A stretch of 64,000 nucleotides of DNA from Incurvaria masculella (lineage: Eukaryota > Arthropoda > Insecta > Lepidoptera > Incurvariidae): NCBI GenBank assembly GCA_946894095.1, contig OX335659.1:3851501-3915500 (forward strand), written 5' to 3'. Position numbers and translations under genes: made by a program. Of the stretch, positions 31,992 to 44,084 are shown in pieces. Under the pieces are notes generated by a model, which was given only the letters and a program-made list of their open reading frames with translations, was not told the origin of the DNA and ran no database searches. Numbering within the stretch: the first letter of the stretch is position 1; each line of letters opens with the position of its first letter.

Positions 31992-32340
31992 CGATTGCTA
32001 CGCAACCGCCATGCAAAAGTGTTACAATCGCCATTATTCCATGCTCCTATTCGTTGTGAACGAGTGCCGCGGTGTTGGCTGGGTGAGGCAGCTCCGGCGG
32101 AGGCGCTGCCTCACTGCACCCGAGCCACCACCGCAAATAGGGATCCAGGGGCAAGATGAATGCGCAAACTTTTCGTCATTACCGTTGCATTAGCACCGCA
32201 ATGCAGGTGTCGCAACGCTCGATACAGATTTGTAAACAGCTGAATAACAAATGGGGGACCCGGATTAACCAGGAGCTCGCATCGAGCGTGCTGCACATAT
32301 TTTTTATCATTGATGTAAATATTTCAATAAAGGACATTGC
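31992..32340. other. Non-repeat block, candidate regulatory DNA
   Basis: It is more GC-rich than its surroundings. It has ATGCAAA, GCATTAGC, CAGGTG, TGTAAACA and similar short motifs of the kind transcription factors bind. No family match is seen, and frames on both strands overlap. Confidence 0.25.
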
Positions 32341-35138
32341 CGATTTTACTATGGGCCAGAAAAGCGCTACTACTTAAACAATACCGTATCAACCAAACGT
32401 ATTTTCATTCCTCACATGCTTACACACAATAATTAATATGGTTTACTTTACTTTCACATCAGGAAAAACCCTTTTTAAAAATGCATATTTGAGGTAAGTC
32501 TTGTGAAATGTTATTTCTTTTTGTGTCTTTGTTCACACGGAAAGGCCAGGACTTACAGCATAGAACTATAAATATCTTTTTTCTATTAATTACGAAAAAG
32601 GCATTTAAGTTAAATTATAATTAAAATAGTAGTTGACGAATAATTACAAACGTGTACGTTTGTAGAGGAAGCGAAATCATTATGCTATGATAGAACAGTA
32701 TGGTTGTAAACGTAAAATAAATTGATCTGGCTGATAGTCTTTTCCTTTCGATCTAAAGGAAATGTTAAAGCTATAGCAGCGCCAGTCGGTTCTCCGTAAA
32801 CTATTGAGCACGTACTGACCGATCTTTACCTTGATACATACACACAATCTGTTATGATGACGCCATGTCACGGTCGGAGCTGCCAGATATAGGTATAGAA
32901 AATAGACCAAAACCAAACCGGAAGTATATGGATAAAATATTTTATTATATTTTATTATAATTAATTTTACTATTCTATCGTGTATTTAGTTTAGATTTTT
33001 ATTGCAGATTAACGACTGTGACATTAATCATTTAGCTGAAATCGCAAAATGTCGTTACCTATTACAGCGAAAATACGCAACATCTGACAACACTGAGAAC
33101 AACATGATTTGATTTTAGTTAAATAATAATCCTTGTCCGCTGGAACTTTCATTATTTAGTAATTGAAAAACATTATTTTTAATTTTAATTCTCAATCACA
33201 TGTTTGCCTATTGGAATCGGCCTTTGTGAATGTACTCTTTAATGCGATTTTTATTTCGGCATTGTCCTTTGTCAAACAATGGCGTTCCATGAACCGTCAT
33301 TATTGTAATGGGAACTATTCTACTTTTCTGTAGTTTAAAGTTGGGGTGCACCATCTTTGGTTAGTGACAATTTTAAAATTCAAATATATCCCTCCTTATT
33401 TTTGGCCTGAATAAGAAAGAAATTAAATATATTAAAACCAAAACTTTAATATATCCGTATTTTCTATGCAGTTTTACGTAGTTGTGCAATATAAGAAAGG
33501 TCTTGGTATAACACCTAGTTCCAGTTGGGCTAATATCACGTGCACGTGCGTGAGCTTAAACATTCCAAATCTGACGAATCATAATTATTTTAATTTATTT
33601 TTAATTTCATACCATTTTTTTTATTTTTCTATTAATGTTTTCGTTTCTGGTCTCGTCTTTCAGATAAATACCGACCATAGATCTGTCGGCGATGGATTAG
33701 CCTATTCTTCATTGTCCACGTTTCGGCTTCGTAAGTCAATGCACTGCGTAACTGACTAGTTGACGACCGTGGTCTGAAAGTAATGCGCTATAGATGCACA
33801 AAACCCGCCACCCCAAAATAATTTTCATTACGGTCACTTTGTCCAGTTGTTCTTGCCTCCTTGAATGCGTATCAGGTTTAGTATCTTTAAATCTATATTA
33901 ATGACCGTTGACAATACAAAACGCTATCAACATATTTTTATATACATAACTGCACATAGACTCCTCATATCGAACTGGATGATAACCAGGAGTTCCATGC
34001 TCTACTAATGTTTTATTAGGTTTTTGAAACTGAAAATATAGTATAGAAATCTATGTCTGTATGTTTTAATTTTTTCAATTTAGCTTTTAGATTTGAAAAT
34101 ATTGGCTAATAGGTATTGGAGAAAAGTTGTTTTTTTTTTTAGTTCATTTTCGTTTTTTTAAATGAAAAATTCACACGTTTACAAAAAAATCAAAAGATAC
34201 GGACATAGAATGAAGCTTTCTCAAGATACATAAAAACTTTGATTAAAATCTGAAAACGTTTAGGGGTAAGGAAATATTAAGGCCTCGAAGACGATTTCGT
34301 CGCCATTACCGCATTCGCCATTAAAATAGCTTGCTTACTAAATTGGCTTGGACAAAGAATGCATTTCTTAACTTTTTAAAATCTTAGATTTCCTGTCACT
34401 TTACGACAGCCTTAAGGTCGGCCCGTAAGCATCAGAAAATTTCGCCTCCCATACAAACGTAGTTTACTAATAATTTTAAAACCACTGTTCCAACTTACTT
34501 CATATTTGGTATCTAATATTAGGCTACAAATATCTGTGTCTCCATGTCTTTGTTTTTTCTGTAAATTTATTCTGGGTCAAACCACAGAGAAAACTAAATT
34601 TGTATGAAGATTTTCTTTATGCTTTAATTTCATTCGGTTTGGATTTTTCAAAAAAACAAAAGCGTGCAGACACCGATATATTAAATAACAATTTAATTGG
34701 AATAGCCGTTTCCAAATTATTAGTAAACTACGTTTACGTGTATAGGGAGCATAGCTTACGGTCCGTTCTTAATTACCGGAACCCACACAGTTGTGCATCC
34801 CCAAGGAAAAAAATTGCAAATGAAATAATTTCCCAGCTCGCCGCTTACAGAATGCAACGCGACGCTCGCTACGGCAGAATTCTATCCGCCACGGGAGCTG
34901 CTGTCAGCAGGACATTTTTCAAACTTCCGGCCGAAATGCGACAACCTCGCCTGCCGCAGATGCGAAATGGGAAAAGTAAATAATAAAGCATTGTAGTTTT
35001 GATGACGTGTCGGCGCGGATGTGGGTGAATTCGGGAGGTTCTAGAATTGGTAAAATCATATCAATGGTTCTGTGGCTGGTTGGTGTGTAGAATTTTGAAA
35101 CTTAAATGAAAAAATCCAAAATTTATAACGAGCCAACT
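32341..35138. other. Long non-coding stretch
   Basis: No exon with splice sites or known domain is seen. 34385-34450 (GGCCCGTAAGCATCA, CTCCCATACA) repeats at about 57130-57185. 34760-34980 is a GC-richer non-repeat block covered by an unsupported 127-aa frame (34600-34983). Confidence 0.35.
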
Positions 35139-35613
35139 TTAAGGTGGCCCAACCCGGCGGGACTAACTCAATCGCGGGCACTGTACAAAACCGTGCTGTT
35201 GCACTCTGGGACCTTCTCTGTTTTAAAGAAAAAGACAGGCTCCGTGATGAGGAAGATGCAACATGTCCACAAAAAAGATAATCGATCGATGTAGTCAAAA
35301 TCTAACAAAAACCAAATAGATTATAAATCTTGAATAAATAAGCTATGTCTGATGACTAATCTTTTTAAGGTTTTCTTACTTTATCATTGCGTAATAAACT
35401 ACCAAAGTTATTGTATAAAACGCGCGAAAAATTCAAACTTTCGGACCTTATAACTTAGAAACCAAACACAATTTTACAATGCCAACGGTCATCAGACATC
35501 TAGTTCGTACAAATAAAGCCCTTTGGGTAAAATTTTAGATCCCTGATAAGAAATATGGGCGTCATCTTCTTTCCCCGTTTGTATGGGCAGATGAGCGGGT
35601 TGGGCCACCTTAA
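35139..35613 (+). mobile_element. TTAA-flanked MITE, family M
   Basis: TTAA at 35139-35142, then GGTGGCCCAACCCGGCGGG. The end GAGCGGGTTGGGCCACC is followed by TTAA at 35610-35613. It is a shorter copy with an internal deletion (after CACAAAAAAGATAATCG) relative to 39355-39871. Confidence 0.85.
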
Positions 35614-35627
35614 GGAAAAAAATTAAA

Positions 35628-35885
35628 AACCGGCCAAGTGCGAGTCGGCTTCGCACACGAAGGGTGCCGTACCATTGTACAAGACTTAAAACATACGTAA
35701 TATATATTTACTATTTGTTCTTATAGCGGCTATAGATGACACACTCTATTGCAGTTTCAACTGTCTACCTTTTACGCGGTTCATGCGATACAGCCCTGTG
35801 ACAGACGCACGGACAGACGGACGGACGGATAGCGTAGGCTCAGTAATAGGGTCCCGTTGACACCCTTTTGGTACGGAACCCTAAA
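35628..35885 (+). mobile_element. GGCCAAGTGCGAGTCGG repeat
   Basis: From AACCGGCCAAGTGCGAGTC to GGTACGGAACCCTAAAG, only about 15 bp after the family M MITE. ACAGACGGACGGACGGATAG is the simple-repeat part. Confidence 0.75.
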
Positions 35886-35939
35886 GAAGGAATGGACTAT
35901 AGAAATTTTCTGCAACCGAGTGTTTGCTGAAACTAGTAA

Positions 35940-36055
35940 ATGGCATGCAACGAGCCGCTTCGACCATCGTTTAATCCAATGCGATAGCACCAAAATAACC
36001 CGACCGGGCTTACCACCTAGTAGGGGAAGGGGACCTACAGTTTTGCGTAGATGAA
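35940..36055 (-). mobile_element. SINE body scrap
   Basis: TTCGACCATCGTTTAATCCA and GGGGACCTACAGTTTTGCG are shared with the SINE family. Confidence 0.5.
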
Positions 36056-36545
36056 CGGGGCTTTGCGGTGAAGAAGTAACATCGTGAAGAGACCCACCAC
36101 TTCAGTGTTGTTAGGCTCATTGAGCAAAGCGAGGTTAAAAATTGTCAACGGCTCGGTACCTGTGTCTGTGCGTGTGTTTGTTTACGTCATGCTGAAATTG
36201 TGCAAACCATGGAATTCAATAAGTAAAATCAAGTGAAATCTAAAAAATTTTTAAATCCAAAATTCATCTTCCTAGCCTTTATTCCTAGCACTACATATAA
36301 CATACAAACAGAAAAACGCCAGTTTATTCTGCATCTCAAGCTGCGTGTTCCAGTGTCTTTTCATTTGTTCATACTGCATGCCCGATCAGAAAAAAACAAT
36401 AATATAGCCTTCCGCGGCTCACCGCTGAAGAATGCGAGCAACAGACGGCTGATATTTTCCATTGTCAGGTTAGCGATTTAGAACGTTTCCCGGGTAAGGC
36501 AGACGTGCGCTATCTCCTCTCGGAAGACGCGCGGTTCCTACCTCG
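36056..36545. other. Upstream region of the secreted-protein gene
   Basis: It is non-coding. No repeat is recognised. The region directly precedes the TATA box and probably holds its control elements. Confidence 0.35.
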
Positions 36546-36549
36546 GGAC

Positions 36550-36556
36550 TATAAAG
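36550..36556 (+). promoter_or_regulatory. TATA box
   Basis: TATAAAG lies about 31 bp upstream of an initiator-like CCAGTC (36580-36585), the usual spacing. An untranslated exon with a good donor site follows. Confidence 0.6.
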
Positions 36557-36581
36557 TCATGGGGCATTATTGGCTTCCACC

Positions 36582-36632
36582 AGTCTTGAGTTAGCAGCGT
36601 CTGCTTCTGTGTCAGTCCAGCTGCATTCTCTG
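36582..36632 (+). other. Predicted 5' untranslated exon of the secreted-protein gene
   Basis: It runs from the presumed start site to CATTCTCTG, followed by a strong donor GTAAGC at 36633. It has no ATG. The next exon would start near 37664 (TTAATCCAG acceptor). Confidence 0.5.
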
Positions 36633-36934
36633 GTAAGCGACCGTCTACTTAACATACGGCTCCGCCCGCGTTAGAGTACGATGAAAAGCAGTCGGTGTTT
36701 CTTGACTTCTGTTCTATTTAACAACACTGCTCACCCCTCAGATACTGTAACTTAAGGATGAGAAGAGAAGTTATGGAAAACATCAAGCTACACGAAGGTC
36801 CATCGTAATCAGATTCGTAATTGTCTAGTTATCATCACAGACAGACAGCAGAAGTTGGATTTTATAGTTAGAAAAAAAAAGACAATAACATTGAGATATT
36901 TATTGTATTTTAAAAATAAGAAAAATACATAAAA

Positions 36935-37370
36935 TACGGAGCAAAATAATCAGGCAAAAAACAAAAGTCACTGACGCACTCACACATGCCCTAAGGCTTA
37001 AATGGAAGTGGGCCGGTCACATTTCACGTGTCACTGACAACAGATGGACCATTCAAACTTTAAGATGGAAGGGACCAACAGGAAAAAGAAATGTTGGTCG
37101 GCCATATAGGCGGTGGGCTGATGATATCATCGACAAAGCAGGGGAAGATTGGTTGACCCTGAGCAGAGACCGGGAATTGTGGAAGAAATTGGAGGAGGCC
37201 TTCACCCAAGAAGGGGTCCATACCAAAAAAGAAAATTAAGTAAATAATTAACCAGACTAACAATATATTAAGAAAAAAAAAAAATATAATAATAACTAAA
37301 ACTACTAACTAAAACATGGATATGGAAATAAAGGCTTATTATTATTATTATTATTATTTATTGTTGTGAG
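36935..37370 (+). pseudogene. RTE-type LINE C-terminus and 3' tail
   Basis: The plus frame from about 36935 to 37240 reads KIIRQKTKVTDALTHA, LKWKWAGHISRVTDNRW, GRPYRRWADDIIDKAGEDW and LEEAFTQEGVHTKKEN and then a stop. This is the conserved tail of lepidopteran RTE endonuclease-reverse transcriptases. A tail AATAAAGGC(TTA)n follows at 37330-37366. It is a 5'-truncated insertion lying in intron 1 of the secreted-protein gene. The last ~100 codons are intact. Confidence 0.8.
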
Positions 37371-37672
37371 TGAGCTTACAACGTTAATTTTATTGTTATT
37401 AATCTTTCATCGTCTTTATTAATTTAAGATTGCAATACAATCTGAGCGACATTTAATAACATATGTTTATTTAATTATACCTTTGACTCTTTAACAAAAA
37501 CATAATATTATTGTTTGATTAACTTACAAATGAAGGCAACATACATTTTAGATGCTGAAATGTCCCTTTTCACTTATGTATTTAACGCATCCCGGACAAG
37601 AAAGAGATATTCTAAAACGACATATGTTTGATATTTTTCAAGGTAACATTACTCTTAATCCAGTAAAGAAAC

Positions 37673-38024
37673 ATGATCCTCAACGGGATGGCTGTCAAGA
37701 TCGCCTTGCTGATGTGCTTTGCATTAACTATGGGCGAAGAACCCCTGGAAACTCCTTCCGCTGCCGATGTAGCGGCTGCCGAGGACACAGAAGCCGGCGC
37801 CGACGAGACCGTAGCTGCTGCAGCAGACCCCATCGAATCTGAAGCCGTCAAACCTAATGCTGAACCGGACCTGGCAGGCGATGCTACTAAGGCGGAGAAC
37901 CCTGCTGACGCCCTCGTACCAGAAGTCACAGATACGGGAGTTGCTGCTCCAATCGTTCCAGAATCAGGCGCGGTCCCGTGTGGTGGTGGAGATTTCGTGC
38001 CTCCCGTACTAACTCCGGTTGAAG
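37673..38024 (+). CDS. Secreted-protein gene, first coding exon
   Basis: ATG in AAACATGAT (A at -3). It codes the signal peptide, the acidic region and Cys103. It ends ACTCCGGTTGAAG before GTAGGT. The antisense frame 37612-37929 is a shadow. Confidence 0.75.
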
Positions 38025-40484
38025 GTAGGTTTTGTGTATTTTATATTAAGTATATTTTCAAATAGGTTTTGTGTATTTTATATATTTATTAAGTAACTCT
38101 TCTTTGGGGCGTCCCAACCAACCCTTATTGGTAAATTTCAAAATATTTGTGAGACTTTTCAACTTTGAAAAGTCGCTTTTACTTGGACATGGACTTGGAT
38201 CGTCCTTTGTCGAACATCTTTTTTAATGTTCTCCTTAATAATTTCAAAGTAAGACTCGAAAAATTACTTTGTAAAACTTGTATGTTTTTTTAAAACTTAT
38301 GAATTATAATATTTCTTTATAAAACTATATTTGGGCCTTTATTTGAGAATCCTCCTTAAATTGAGAATAATTATTCAATACAAATTGTCATGATCACCAG
38401 ACGCAGCGTGTTTCTTCGCCAAGAACGGCTGGTTCCCGCCCGGAGCTGCAAAGCTGGACCAGCCCGAACTGCTAGCTGAGCTCACCAAGCTCCTGGCTCC
38501 TGACGCCTCGGCGCTAACGCCGGAGCTCGGCCTGGCTCTGCTGAAGAAGTGCTACGGCTCCTTCAAGCCACTTTCCCTGGACGTCCTGGACAAGAATAGA
38601 GGTGATTTTGGATTTGGTGAAACATTACTTCAAAGAAACGCAATGAGCATTTCTTTGAAGGAAAGTTTCGGAGATATAAATAGCCAATAAACCTGATTTT
38701 GGTATGGATAAAACAATATGTGTATCTTCAATGTGGTAGGTTTCCCCCTTTCATTTGTCTAAATTAAGATTCCGATGCGATTGTAATAGGTGTCAATAAC
38801 AAGTCTGCAAGTCAAATTCAACACTGTTTTTTATGGAACTGGATTGGCTAATTCACTAGCATGATATTGATAGAACCCACGTGGAATTTGGTGTCATGCC
38901 GGGACCATGATTAAAATCATGAACTTGACTGCGTGTCGAATGCCACACGCGTTGTGGCATTCGAAATGCGTTCGCCAAGCCAGTAGCTAACACACAAACT
39001 CTCCAATACATCTGCGACAATGTTGCTTGAGGTATGGTCGTTTAAGTTTGGTTGGTAATTTTATAAACACCCAAGGATACAGCGGGTATAATAGTAGGCG
39101 CGATAAATGGCACATCTCCTTCCTTTTTAGGCGACTTCAAAAAAGGAGGACTTACTCAATTCGATTGTATTTTTTTTATGTTTGTTACCTCAGAACTTTT
39201 GCCTAGGTGAACCGATTTTGATGATTATTTTTATTTTAAAGCTGGTGCTTCCCGTGTGGTCCCATTTTGTTTAGTTCTGACAATAGCATCCATTCAAAAA
39301 TTCTATAAGTCTTAGCCTGGTTTTCACCAACTGCCGATTTATTTTAATCGACACTTAAGGTGGCCCAACCCGGCGGGCCCAACTCATTCGCGGGCACAGT
39401 ACAAAACCGTGCTGTTGCGCTCTGGGACCTTCTCTGTTTCAAAGAATAAGACAGGCTCCGTGATGAGGAAGATGCAACATGTCCACAAAAAAGACAATGT
39501 GCATAGTGTATGATTTGGTAAGATTTATGAAAATTTTAATTTCAAAACGACTTATAGCTAAAAGTAAACCACGACCACTGTAGAAAAAAAAAATACAAAA
39601 ACCAAATAGATCATAAATCTTCATTAAATAAGCCATGTCTGATGACTAATCTTTTTACGATGTTCTTACTTTATCATTGCGTAATCCACCTCCAAAGTTA
39701 TTGCATAAAACTTAGTAACCGAACACAATTTTACAATGCCAATGGTCATCAGACATCTAGTTCGATCAAATAAAGCTATTTTGAGCAAAATTTTGGATCT
39801 CTGATAAGAAATATGGGCGTGATCTTCTTTCCCCTTTTGTATGGGGAGATGAGCGGGTTGGGCCACCTTAAAGGGCCTTTATTACTAAAGTGCTGATTAT
39901 CTTGTACTGGTATTGATTGCAAGCTGCTAAGACAAGCCCTATGTGGCGATTAAGTTAATCAGCAGTATGTGAAAAAGGCCCTTAATGTGTTAGCCAAGGT
40001 AGCCAAGGTTCTCTTGACTGGCGTAGCGCGTGCTCGCAATAATCTTAACTACAAAAATGGCAATTTTTTTGTTACTTTTCAGTGCATGTTGATTGGGTTT
40101 TGAAAACTTTTTCTTAGAATTCGTCGAATTTTTTTTTGGTAAAATATTTGTTTTTGATCTGAGGCGAGCCCCGAGAAATTAGGATATGTAGGTTGCACTT
40201 TAATTTTATTAACTAAAATTCTTAACCTTGTCGACCTGTTGCACCTTAAAGACCTTTATCACTTTCTAGGTGGCCTCGCTGCTGACCTCTTTGGGGGCAA
40301 GCAGGGGTACGACATAGATCTGTTCAGCGTTAGCAAGACCTGTCACGCCGTCATCAGTAGCCTTACCAGCGTCCGTACTGGTGGCGTCACGGCGCCAGTT
40401 GAGGTCGTCAAGCTTTGCATTTCCTACTTCGGGAATGTGGTCATTGACAATGTTCTTGGCGCGGTGACCAGCCAAATAAAGTGA
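37673..40484 (+). CDS. Secreted acidic Cys-containing protein, unknown family (255 aa)
   Basis: Three coding exons join in phase: 37673-38024 (donor GTAGGT, phase 1), 38401-38601 (acceptor ATCACCAG, donor GTGATT, phase 1) and 40270-40484 (acceptor TTTCTAG, stop TGA). The product starts MILNGMAVKIALLMCFALTM, a signal peptide cleaved near Gly21/Glu22; Met6 is an alternative start. Residues 22-100 are an acidic Ala/Glu/Pro/Asp-rich low-complexity stretch. Residues 103-255 hold Cys103, 121, 168, 209 and 234, with FFAKNGWFPPG and DLFSVSKTCHAVISSL. The odd Cys number leaves one unpaired or in a dimer. A TATA promoter suggests strong, regulated expression. I do not recognise the family; a haemolymph or other extracellular protein is the likely setting. 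Confidence 0.7.
38401..38601 (+). CDS. Secreted-protein gene, second coding exon
   Basis: 67 codons in strongly GC-biased sequence against AT-rich introns. It contains Cys121 and Cys168 and a Leu-rich amphipathic stretch (LLAELTKLLAP, LGLALLKKC). The phase matches both neighbours. Confidence 0.75.
38825..38915 (-). mobile_element. SINE body scrap in intron 3
   Basis: GGATTGGCTAATTCAC and TGGTGTCATGCCGGGACCATG match the SINE body. Confidence 0.45.
39355..39871 (+). mobile_element. TTAA-flanked MITE, family M, in intron 3
   Basis: TTAA at 39355-39358, then GGTGGCCCAACCCGGCGGG. The end GAGCGGGTTGGGCCACC is followed by TTAA at 39868-39871. Good terminal repeats, non-coding. Confidence 0.85.
40270..40484 (+). 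CDS. Secreted-protein gene, last coding exon
   Basis: Acceptor ACTTTCTAG at 40261-40269. It codes GGLAADLFGGKQGYDIDLF through a C-terminal GAVTSQIK and stop. It holds Cys209 and Cys234. Confidence 0.75.
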
Positions 40485-40558
40485 GTCGTTTATGAAGGGA
40501 TACACTGTTATTGGATTTTTAGATTATAAATTAAAATTAAGCACTTATACAACTCCTG

Positions 40559-40564
40559 AATAAA
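40559..40564 (+). promoter_or_regulatory. Polyadenylation signal
   Basis: AATAAA 75 bp after the stop of the secreted-protein gene. Confidence 0.65.
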
Positions 40565-40714
40565 AATATATAAAATTATTTTGTATATTTGCGTTGAGTT
40601 TTTATCATCTCTGTGTTATAATCACAGCCTTCTGTAGTTACACTATCGGGAACACTGAGATCCAATTATCTCCGTTATATTGAAGGCTGTAGTTTTTTAG
40701 GTAGTCCGTTATAT

Positions 40715-41065
40715 TGAAGATGTCGTCTCGCGGCGGAGGCGAAAAACCAGGCCTATAGACAATGGCTGCTGGACCGAACCGTTGTGGCAAGGCGTTCTCT
40801 CAACACCTCATCGAAGTCTTGCAAACGAACGCTGACTATGGCCAAGTCTAACCACGACCATAAAATTGGCGAGAGACCGAGCCGTTCGGTCAGCCGTGCA
40901 TTCTGGTCTCTCGCCAATTCGATGCGTATTATGTCGCTCTGACCTGAGGCCCTTGATTCGGCCCAAACGGTACCAAAAAAGGCGACCCAGCGAACCCTGC
41001 GCCTCATCAAATCTCAGCTCCTTGCGTACTTAGAAGCGAATAAACTCCTGGATGACAACTGAAAC
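40715..41065 (+). pseudogene. LINE reverse-transcriptase N-terminal linker fragments
   Basis: The plus strand reads AAEAKNQAYRQWLLDRT, SRAFWSLANS and, in another frame, SDLRPLIRP and a LLAYLEANKLLDDN-like end. This is the region just before and at the start of a LINE reverse transcriptase, with internal deletions. It is dead. Confidence 0.5.
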
Positions 41066-41830
41066 GGGAACTTCCCGTGATAAATTTAAAGAAAATACGT
41101 ATTTTTACTTTTTCTGTAGTAATTAACATAAAGTAGTTTTCCTAACAATGAGCTCGGAAGGGGTCCGTAATAATTATGAAATCCCGCAAGGGGTCTTTGA
41201 TTACAAAAAGCTTAAGAAACCCTGCACTCAGTGGCGTAGCCATAGGTCACTAGCACCCGGTTTCCCGCGCTCTTATTTTTGTGATTGATCATAAAATATG
41301 CCTTTTTACCGTGCATAAAATTAAAGCACCCTCAATAGGGTACTCCTATTCCGTCATTACGGCGAAGTACAAAAAGTTGGGAAAAAGAGATTTTTATTTA
41401 AATTAATATCGAATCAAAATTAATTTCCTAAATAAAAGTTATTGAAGAAACTTGCATCAGTTCACCCAAAGGTCCGCCCCCTCCCCCCCCCCCCCTTCCA
41501 TGCTACGCTTCAGCCTGCACTATAAGGTAGGAAGTACTTACCTACTTATGCCTTTCGTATGTCAGGCTTAAGTAAATGAAAAAAAATCCGAATAGAAGTT
41601 GACATCCCGAAACCCTTGCAACGGATGGTAATCCAATGCACCGAAGATTGCAACGGCGAAGCCTCAATCTATTTTATCGCGACGTTATGACGATAACGTC
41701 CCATCGCGTCTGGCAACATTTTCGAGTCACCGCTCGCCGCTGTGCGAGGGATGTGCCTATGGTTGTCACATAACGGATTTCCGGGATTCTACCGAAATCG
41801 TACCCTGAAAATAAAATGCACCCATCACCT
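41066..41830. other. Non-coding stretch with a C run
   Basis: A CCCCTCCCCCCCCCCCCC tract lies at about 41477-41495. The CAGTGGCGTAGCCATAGG area at 41230 resembles the end of widespread arthropod repeats. No gene is seen. Confidence 0.35.
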
Positions 41831-41834
41831 GGAA

Positions 41835-41955
41835 GTATGTAGAATATAAGGAAGGTCCTGGCATGGCACCTAGTTCCCATGTGGTGTGTTGGGCTAATAC
41901 CATGACAGAACTTGTGGTATTAGCCATCCATGTCCAGTCACATAAAAAAAAAAAA
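41835..41955 (+). mobile_element. SINE 3' end, sense orientation
   Basis: It reads AAGGTCCTGGCATGGCACCT, then TGGTATTAGCCATCCATG and a CACATAAAAAA tail. Confidence 0.65.
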
Positions 41956-42600
41956 AAATGTAGTAATAAATGAAAGTATTTTGAGATAATGGATATATTT
42001 GTATTCAAAACAAACCTTTAAAATAACAATGAAATACAAAAAATACGTTATCGCATTATATTTAAGGTTGCATAACATCTAAATTAAAGCATTGTTATTA
42101 GATCTTAGGTTTGCATCATTACTTTCAGACTTTACTTTTTTAATAATAAAAATAAAATAAAAGTAAAGTTAAACCGTTCTTTATTCAGAGGGAGACCTTA
42201 TACGTGGTAAATAAAACAATAAGGAATTATGTACATTAAATTATAAACAGAAGATTTTATCAAATATGTCTGAGAAGCATATGCCATTGTTTATAATTAA
42301 TACACTTAAGTTAATTATTATAGCACTAATTACCTCTTTGTATGTCCACGCTTATGCGGTGCAAAAATGTATAAATGTTTTGGAGCGTCGTCGAGATTTT
42401 TTTTTTGATTTTTTTCAAGATTTGATACAATGTTTCAATTGATGTCGGTGTGTAAACTCAAATTATTTAGTAATCCTGGAATTTCTAATGGGAAAACAAC
42501 TATTCCGATATTTGAAATTCAAAGAAAATCTTCCTTAGGATTTAATTATTTTTACTCCCGATTCGAAACTCATGCATGACTGTATTTTTGTAGTTCTCCC
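41956..42600. other. Non-coding AT-rich stretch
   Basis: Nothing recognised. Confidence 0.35.
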
Positions 42601-42965
42601 CATGCATGGCATTTTTTAGATCTTCCGATGCGCAATGGCTTATTTGTCAACTGTCGGAAATCCGTGCTCCAAAGGTGGCAACCCTAGATGTGCCGTCTGG
42701 TCGCGACCGACGTCGCGGCGTCTGGCGTGGCACCTCGTCGCGTACCGACATTGTCGCAGAAACGTCAATTTTCTGCGAGACGAACGCGTCTCCGCGCGAT
42801 TGGTCGACCATCATCGGCCGAATCGTCCATGTTGAGAGAGGTTTTCCATGCTCGATTTTCTATTGCTGGGAAAGCAGTGGAAAGAAATATTTGACTCGCC
42901 GCATTCCGACACTTTTGATTTTATGCCAATCAATATTAACCCTTAACACATCGATTAGATACACA
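42601..42965. other. GC-rich non-repeat island
   Basis: It is CpG-rich (GGTCGCGACCGACGTCGCGG at about 42700) with open frames in all plus frames. The 167-aa frame 42606-43109 runs on into a SINE, which argues against coding. A CpG island or regulatory block is possible. Confidence 0.3.
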
Positions 42966-42969
42966 AAAG

Positions 42970-43110
42970 AGCCTTGCCATGCAATAACCTTCCTTATAAT
43001 AGACGGATTCGTTGCACTGGATGGAAAACACGGCCTACTTTCACTGCCGTCTTGGCCATCTTTCATTCAATACCTGCCACGTTACCAGCCCGCGCACAGT
43101 GATGCTTAAC
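42970..43110 (-). mobile_element. SINE body fragment
   Basis: TGCCATGCAATAACC, ACTGGATGGAAAACACGG and TACCAGCCCGCGCACAG are recognisable. Confidence 0.55.
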
Positions 43111-44080
43111 CTCGACAATGGACACCGAGTCGTCGCGACACTGAACAAATGAGCTCAGCTTCGGACATTTGGATATTGACAGAGATGTTGGCGCAAAAAT
43201 CACCTTATTACGAAAGGGGTGTTTAGGGGGGTGATGGCTGATTAGTTGTTTTTCTAATATTTTATATTAGGTACCTACTTCAAACCAAAATGGCACGCCA
43301 TAAACATATCATTAAATGTATATTGAATTGAATGATGATCATTTTGGGGGGCGCTGGAAAATAATGGATTCTCAAAGTGGGCGGTAGACAAAATAAGTTT
43401 GATAACCTCTGATCTAGAGGATCGAGGTCCTGTTTCCGCCTAAGGTAAGGAATTCGATCTACCGTGGGAGGGCTCGAAGTCTCGCTAGCGGAAAATAGCG
43501 ACCGAACTCGATTATAACGTTGCGGCCGCTTTTTTTCGATCGAGACGGCGGATATCGAAATGGAATCTTGTATGACGTTTCTCAAGAGTGGGTAATCAGT
43601 TTGAGAGGAATTGAGTTCAAACTTGGAGATTGCGTTGAACGGTCCAGGGCAGCCCGAACAATGCTGTTTCAAGCGAGCGATTCGATCGAGCGTCGGCGTC
43701 GTTATAAAAACTGGATTTACTCACGGTCCTAAGGATAACTCGCACAAACTGGTTTGTAACATTTAAATCAATTTCGTCAAGTAAATTTTTGAAAAGCGCA
43801 GCGACCAGGTATGTGTACTTCGTAAAGGTCAGATACGCAGCACCCGTAATCGTAGAGCATGTATGAAAAGATGTATGTCTGTAAATGAAGCGAAAGAGGT
43901 GTGCTGTGATCGTACCGTATTGCGCTCTATCGTCTCTGCTTACCCCTCCAGGAGAGCGGCGTTTAGACATGTATGTTTGAAAAAATATCAGAATATTGAG
44001 TGCATGAGACTCCGATTAGACCATTACGATATTGTATGTAATGGGGCCGCACAGGAATAGGTCATCGGACAGGGAATATA
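43111..44080. other. Non-coding stretch
   Basis: Frames on both strands at 43280-43970 overlap in antisense and have no known motif. Confidence 0.35.
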
Positions 44081-44084
44081 ATTG

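Noticed and set aside
34600..34983. 127-aa open frame
   Set aside because: AT-rich low-complexity start, no similarity recognised, and no promoter or splice context.
42606..43109. 167-aa open frame
   Set aside because: Its last third is SINE sequence, so it cannot be a conserved protein.
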